From positions 1 to 9,565 of the forward strand of contig JAGDWE010000038.1 in the NCBI GenBank assembly GCA_023255965.1: a stretch of DNA of 9,565 nt, in the 5' to 3' direction. Positions 7,140 to 9,565 of this stretch are shown here, piece after piece. Within the stretch, counting starts at the first letter, position 1, and the number at the start of each line of letters is the position of its first letter. Source of the stretch: Desulfurococcales archaeon (GTDB lineage: Archaea > Thermoproteota > Thermoprotei_A > Sulfolobales > NBVN01). A model generated the notes under the pieces. It saw only the letters and a list, made by a program, of their open reading frames with translations. It was not told where the DNA came from and searched no databases. A program made the position numbers and the translations under genes.

Positions 7140-7421
7140 TTAATACGCCTCATAATGGCTGGTAATCGACTTAAATATCCTAAACGCTATGTATGCAAGT
7201 AAGGCGAGTACAGCCGCCATAACCAATGCTAATATCGCAGTTAGCGCTGGCTGCATGCCGACGGAGAGACATATCGGTATGAAGAATATTAAAATACATG
7301 TAAGTCCGCTAACATCAACCGAGCTCCATGGAGCCCTAGCAAACGTTGCAATCACTGGTACTAGCATTAGTAACGCTATGCCAGCTACTATGAGGGTGAA
7401 CCCTATTAAGGCATACCTCAT
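7140..7421 (-). CDS. Small membrane protein, likely DUF131-related
   Basis: A 93-residue, very hydrophobic protein with three predicted membrane segments (about 4-28, 38-56 and 58-86) and a short charged tail. The middle segment, SGLTCILIFFIPICLSVG, resembles the central block of the archaeal DUF131 (TIGR00304) family, so it may be a diverged paralogue of its upstream neighbour; this is inferred by eye. The ATG at 7421 is preceded by AGGTGAT, which includes the stop codon of the upstream gene, and the two genes are separated by four bases. That tight spacing points to translational coupling. Function unknown. Confidence 0.75.
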   Translation of the reverse strand: MRYALIGFTLIVAGIALLMLVPVIATFARAPWSSVDVSGLTCILIFFIPICLSVGMQPALTAILALVMAAVLALLAYIAFRIFKSITSHYEAY

Positions 7422-7425
7422 TTAA

Positions 7426-7701
7426 TCACCTTAAGTAATAGTTAACAAGGGTTAATGTTATGGCTAAGGCGGTTAAAGCTATTGCTAATATGAGCATTAC
7501 CTTAGTCACATCCTTATTAGATCCGAAAACTATGGGTATAGGTCCTACGATAACTGCTCCACCAACGTCTACGTGTCCCTCACGCCTACTCGAATCGCTA
7601 CGTACAGTCCTTCTTAGTACGTCTATAAATATCAGTAATGTACCTACGAATATCAATATAACAGCTACGACCATCATTAAGTATAACGGAACCTGGATCA
7701 C
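7426..7701 (-). CDS. DUF131 (TIGR00304) family membrane protein
   Basis: A 91-residue archaeal membrane protein. An N-terminal membrane helix (about 5-28), a basic stretch RRTVRSDSSRREGH, the family signature VGGAVIVGPIPIVFGSNKD (46-64), and a second membrane helix (66-89) match the DUF131/TIGR00304 layout. Its role is not known. Translation starts at GTG 7701, set by a near-perfect GGTGATC a few bases upstream. It sits 34 bases downstream of nikR and four bases upstream of the next membrane protein, so it probably belongs to one transcript with both; an AT-rich TTATAATC around 7721-7728 could also serve as an internal promoter. Confidence 0.88.
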   Translation of the reverse strand: MIQVPLYLMMVVAVILIFVGTLLIFIDVLRRTVRSDSSRREGHVDVGGAVIVGPIPIVFGSNKDVTKVMLILAIALTALAITLTLVNYYLR

Positions 7702-7735
7702 TAGATCACCAATACCTATAGATTATAAGAAGCTT

Positions 7736-8167
7736 TTAACCATTATTAAATCCAGGAAGCACCGTAAATGCCGTCTGAATATGCCTTACCCCCTTAATGC
7801 CACCTAACTCGCTGTGAAACCTCTTAACGACTTCAACATCACCTCTCACAGCTATTATCAACATACATAGATTGCTACTTAAATGGACGTGCATAGCCGC
7901 TGAGATGACGTTTAAGTACTTGTGCTGTATGTCGGTTAGTTCCTCCTCAACACCGTGTTCCCCATGATCGTATATTACTACAACGCATCCGGCTATATAT
8001 CCCTTAGTATCGACCCATTTATGCATTGATATAAATAGTTGTACGGCGTCTTGAAAAGCTCTAGACCTGCTTTTATATCCTAACGATTTTATCAATCTAT
8101 CGAATTCCTTCATCACATCCTCAGGTAGTGCAACGCCGGTCTTCACGCTTCCCATAAACACCACCAT
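7736..8167 (-). CDS. nikR: NikR nickel-responsive transcriptional regulator
   Basis: Ribbon-helix-helix repressor that binds DNA when loaded with nickel. Residues 6-50, SVKTGVALPEDVMKEFDRLI and onwards, form the DNA-binding strand and helices; the rest is the ACT-like nickel-sensing domain. All four ligands of the high-affinity site are present at the exact spacing of E. coli NikR: H82, H93, H95 and C101 (H76, H87, H89 and C95 in E. coli), within QHKYLN and MHVHLSSNLCM. Length, 143 residues, is slightly above the usual 130-140. The start is ATG 8167 or, less likely, ATG 8155, which would begin just before the conserved strand. It heads the minus operon and diverges from iadA over a 50-base promoter region. 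Its targets here are not shown by the sequence; larA 2.6 kb away is a natural candidate. Confidence 0.93.
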   Translation of the reverse strand: MVVFMGSVKTGVALPEDVMKEFDRLIKSLGYKSRSRAFQDAVQLFISMHKWVDTKGYIAGCVVVIYDHGEHGVEEELTDIQHKYLNVISAAMHVHLSSNLCMLIIAVRGDVEVVKRFHSELGGIKGVRHIQTAFTVLPGFNNG

Positions 8168-8217
8168 GATGGAACTTAATATTAACCCTAATAAGTTAAA
8201 ATCGTGTAGGTGAATCG
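8168..8217. promoter_or_regulatory. Divergent nikR/iadA promoter region with dyad
   Basis: Fifty bases serve both genes. For iadA, the palindrome TTAATATTAA (8176-8185) is a suitable TATA box and AGGTGA (8208-8213) a ribosome site four bases before ATG 8218. For nikR, ATTTTAA (minus strand, 8196-8202) lies about 30 bases before ATG 8167. An inverted repeat AACTTA-N13-TAAGTT (8173-8197) spans both boxes, so a protein bound there would block both directions. It could be a NikR autoregulatory site, but it is AT-rich and does not match the E. coli NikR operator. Confidence 0.45.
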
Positions 8218-9051
8218 ATGAACTTAATTATAGTTAAGGGGGGTAAGGTATATAGCCCTACGTACTTAGGTGAGAAAGACGTCGCAATAATAGGTAAGTA
8301 CATCGTAGCGATAGGTAATTTAGGTGAGGCCAACTTCAAGCTATCACGACTTAACGTCAGCGTCTTAGATGCCGAGGAGTGCTACCTAGTTCCAGGATTT
8401 ATAGATCAACATGTACATGTGTTGGGGCTGGAGGTGAGGGAGGTCCCTTATTTAGGACCCCGCCCATAGAAGTTGGTGAGACAGTTAGATCCGGCGTGAC
8501 ATCGCTGGTTGGACTATTAGGTACTGACGGATATACGAGGTCCCTTAGAGACCTACTTATGAAGATAAGGCAACTTAATGCTGAAGGCGTATCTGCATGG
8601 ATGTATACTGGATCTTATCAGGTGCCGCCGCCTACAATAACCGGTAGTGTGGCAAGCGACATCATATTAATTAATGAGGTAATAGGCGTTAGGACATCCA
8701 TATCCGACCATAGATCCTCACACCCATCAATAGATGGATTAAGGAGGTTGTCTTCGGAGGCACGAGTAGCAGGCATGATATCAGGTAAGGCTGGTATAGT
8801 GCATGTTTACGTAGGTGATGAGCCCTCCGGCTTAACGCCCATATATGAAGCCATCGAAGGTACTTTAATACCGATAGAGCAATTCGCACCAACGCATTTT
8901 AAATAGGAACGAATGGCTTCTCGATCAAGCTGTGGAGTTCGGTAAGAAGGGAGGATATGTGGATGTATCATCATGTATATCCCCTGAACTAGGCTTTGGA
9001 AAGGCCATTAAGGGAAGTACGGCTATTAAGTACTTAATTAGTAAGGGATAG
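8218..9051 (+). pseudogene. iadA: Broken isoaspartyl (beta-aspartyl) dipeptidase
   Basis: Remains of a binuclear-zinc amidohydrolase that hydrolyses isoaspartyl dipeptides. The first frame (8218 to about 8427) ends in VPGFIDQHVHVLG, with HxH at 65 and 67. The sequence then continues in another frame as AGGEGGPLFRTPPIE, LLGTDGYTRS, YTGSYQVPPPTITGSV, SDHRSSHPS, SGKAGIVHVYVGD (the site of the carbamylated lysine) and FAPTHF. It then returns to the first frame as NRNEWLLDQAVEFGKKGGYV and SPELGFGKAIKGSTAIKYL, ending ISKG-stop at 9051. The first shift needs one extra G in the G4 run at 8424-8427; the second is one surplus A in 8901-8903. About 110 C-terminal residues, including the catalytic SSDG segment, are absent where the IS607-family sequence begins. 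Even with both shifts repaired, the protein would be inactive. Confidence 0.9.
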
Positions 9052-9565
9052 AAACATTTATTAGGGTCATTGAGGGAATTTTATAGGCAGTTGGGGTCGG
9101 ATGTTGGAGAAACTGTTGAAGCCTAAAGAGTTCTGCGAGGTTGTTGGGATTAGCTATAGGACTTTTAAGCGGTGGGTCTCCGAGGGTAAAGTGCGCGTTG
9201 TGCGGACGCCTAGTGGCAGGATAAGAGTGCCGTACTCCGAGGTCGAGCGCATCTTTGGAGGGAGACCGGAAGCCAGAGAAGTGAGGGCTGTTATCTACGC
9301 TCGCGTGAGCTCTAGCGACCAGGGGAGCGACTTGGAGAGGCAGGTGCAGTACCTTACGCAGTACTGCTCTGCGAAGGGGTATAGGCTAGTTGACGTGTTA
9401 ACAGACATCGCCAGCGGGCTGAAGGCAGACCGCAGAGGGCTGCTCAAGCTCTTCGAATACGCCGTCAATAAACAAGTAGACATCGTAGTCATTGCATACA
9501 GGGATAGGCTGACTAGGTTCGGCTTCGAGTACCTCGAGTACTTCTTCAAGCAGTACGGGGTCAGG
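9046..9565 (+). mobile_element. IS607-family insertion sequence, left part
   Basis: Homology to iadA stops at GGGATAG (9045-9051), and about 50 bases later the IS607-type recombinase starts, so the element's left end lies near 9046-9048. Insertion at a GG, the target dinucleotide known for IS607, fits the AAGGG at 9043-9047. The element continues past the window; tnpB and the right end are not visible. No terminal inverted repeat or target duplication is expected for this family. The precise edge needs the uninterrupted iadA sequence. Confidence 0.8.
9101..9565 (+). CDS. tnpA: IS607-family serine recombinase TnpA (partial)
   Basis: The first 155 residues of the transposase that catalyses excision and insertion of IS607-type elements by a serine recombinase mechanism; the frame is open to the window edge, and the full family length is about 190-220. 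An N-terminal MerR-like winged helix (LKPKEFCEVVGISYRTFKRW, 6-25; TPSGRIRVP, 36-44) is followed by the catalytic domain: VIYARVSSSDQGSDLERQ, where S70 of ARVS is the expected nucleophile and R68 its partner, then SGLKADRRGL and YRDRLTRFGFEYLE with the conserved arginines 136 and 139. ATG 9101 is the first start in frame, preceded by weak GGGGT and by TATA-like ATTTATTAG at 9056-9064. Its codons end in C or G much more often than those of the neighbouring genes, consistent with an element acquired from elsewhere. Confidence 0.93.
   Translation, partial: MLEKLLKPKEFCEVVGISYRTFKRWVSEGKVRVVRTPSGRIRVPYSEVERIFGGRPEAREVRAVIYARVSSSDQGSDLERQVQYLTQYCSAKGYRLVDVLTDIASGLKADRRGLLKLFEYAVNKQVDIVVIAYRDRLTRFGFEYLEYFFKQYGVR

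Noticed and set aside
7460..7807. 115-codon plus-strand frame across the DUF131 and nikR genes
   Set aside because: It is antisense to two clear genes and low in complexity; the minus-strand genes have family signatures and ribosome sites.
9295..9549. 84-codon minus-strand frame in the IS607 region
   Set aside because: It is antisense to the plus-strand serine recombinase, whose motifs are unmistakable.

Overview
The window looks like a chromosomal segment of a thermophilic crenarchaeon. I base this on compact genes, many TTG/GTG starts, GGTGAT-type ribosome binding sites, TATA boxes close to start codons, and archaeal families such as the DUF131 membrane proteins and NikR. The codon style would fit a Caldivirga/Vulcanisaeta-type Thermoproteales member, but I cannot prove the genus.

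Layout. Positions 33-1243 (minus) hold threonine synthase. Its N-terminal zinc knuckle is out of frame with its own ATG by one base. Diverging from it is an HD-domain nucleotide phosphohydrolase (1366-2658, +), which overlaps tail-to-tail with a RimI/Ard1-type N-acetyltransferase (2639-3094, -). Positions 3095-3818 contain no intact protein gene. They hold two decayed, divergently oriented 3' ends of IS200/IS605 tnpB elements with strong RNA hairpins (possible reRNA/omega-RNA relics), then three degenerate tandem repeats. Next come a LarA-like nickel pincer enzyme (3819-5099, +) and a DUF169 protein (5140-5880, +), probably one operon. A minus-strand operon converges on them: nikR (8167-7736), a DUF131 membrane protein (7701-7426), a second small membrane protein (7421-7140) and a TldD/PmbA-family protein (7125-5881). 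Diverging from nikR is a broken isoaspartyl dipeptidase gene (iadA, 8218-9051). It carries one -1 and one +1 frameshift and loses its C-terminal third where an IS607-family element begins. The serine recombinase of that element (from 9101) runs off the window.

How the genes may work together. NikR has all four nickel ligands at canonical spacing, and the LarA-like enzyme keeps the lysine and histidines used for the nickel pincer cofactor. A nickel theme across 3.8-8.2 kb is therefore plausible, though no NikR operator at larA was recognised. The most interesting items are the orphan structured RNA with tnpB C-terminal coding traces, the nikR/larA/DUF169/TldD neighbourhood, the unusual HExxH motif in the TldD homologue, and the homopolymer-type frameshifts in thrC and iadA. 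I saw no tRNA, rRNA or CRISPR array.
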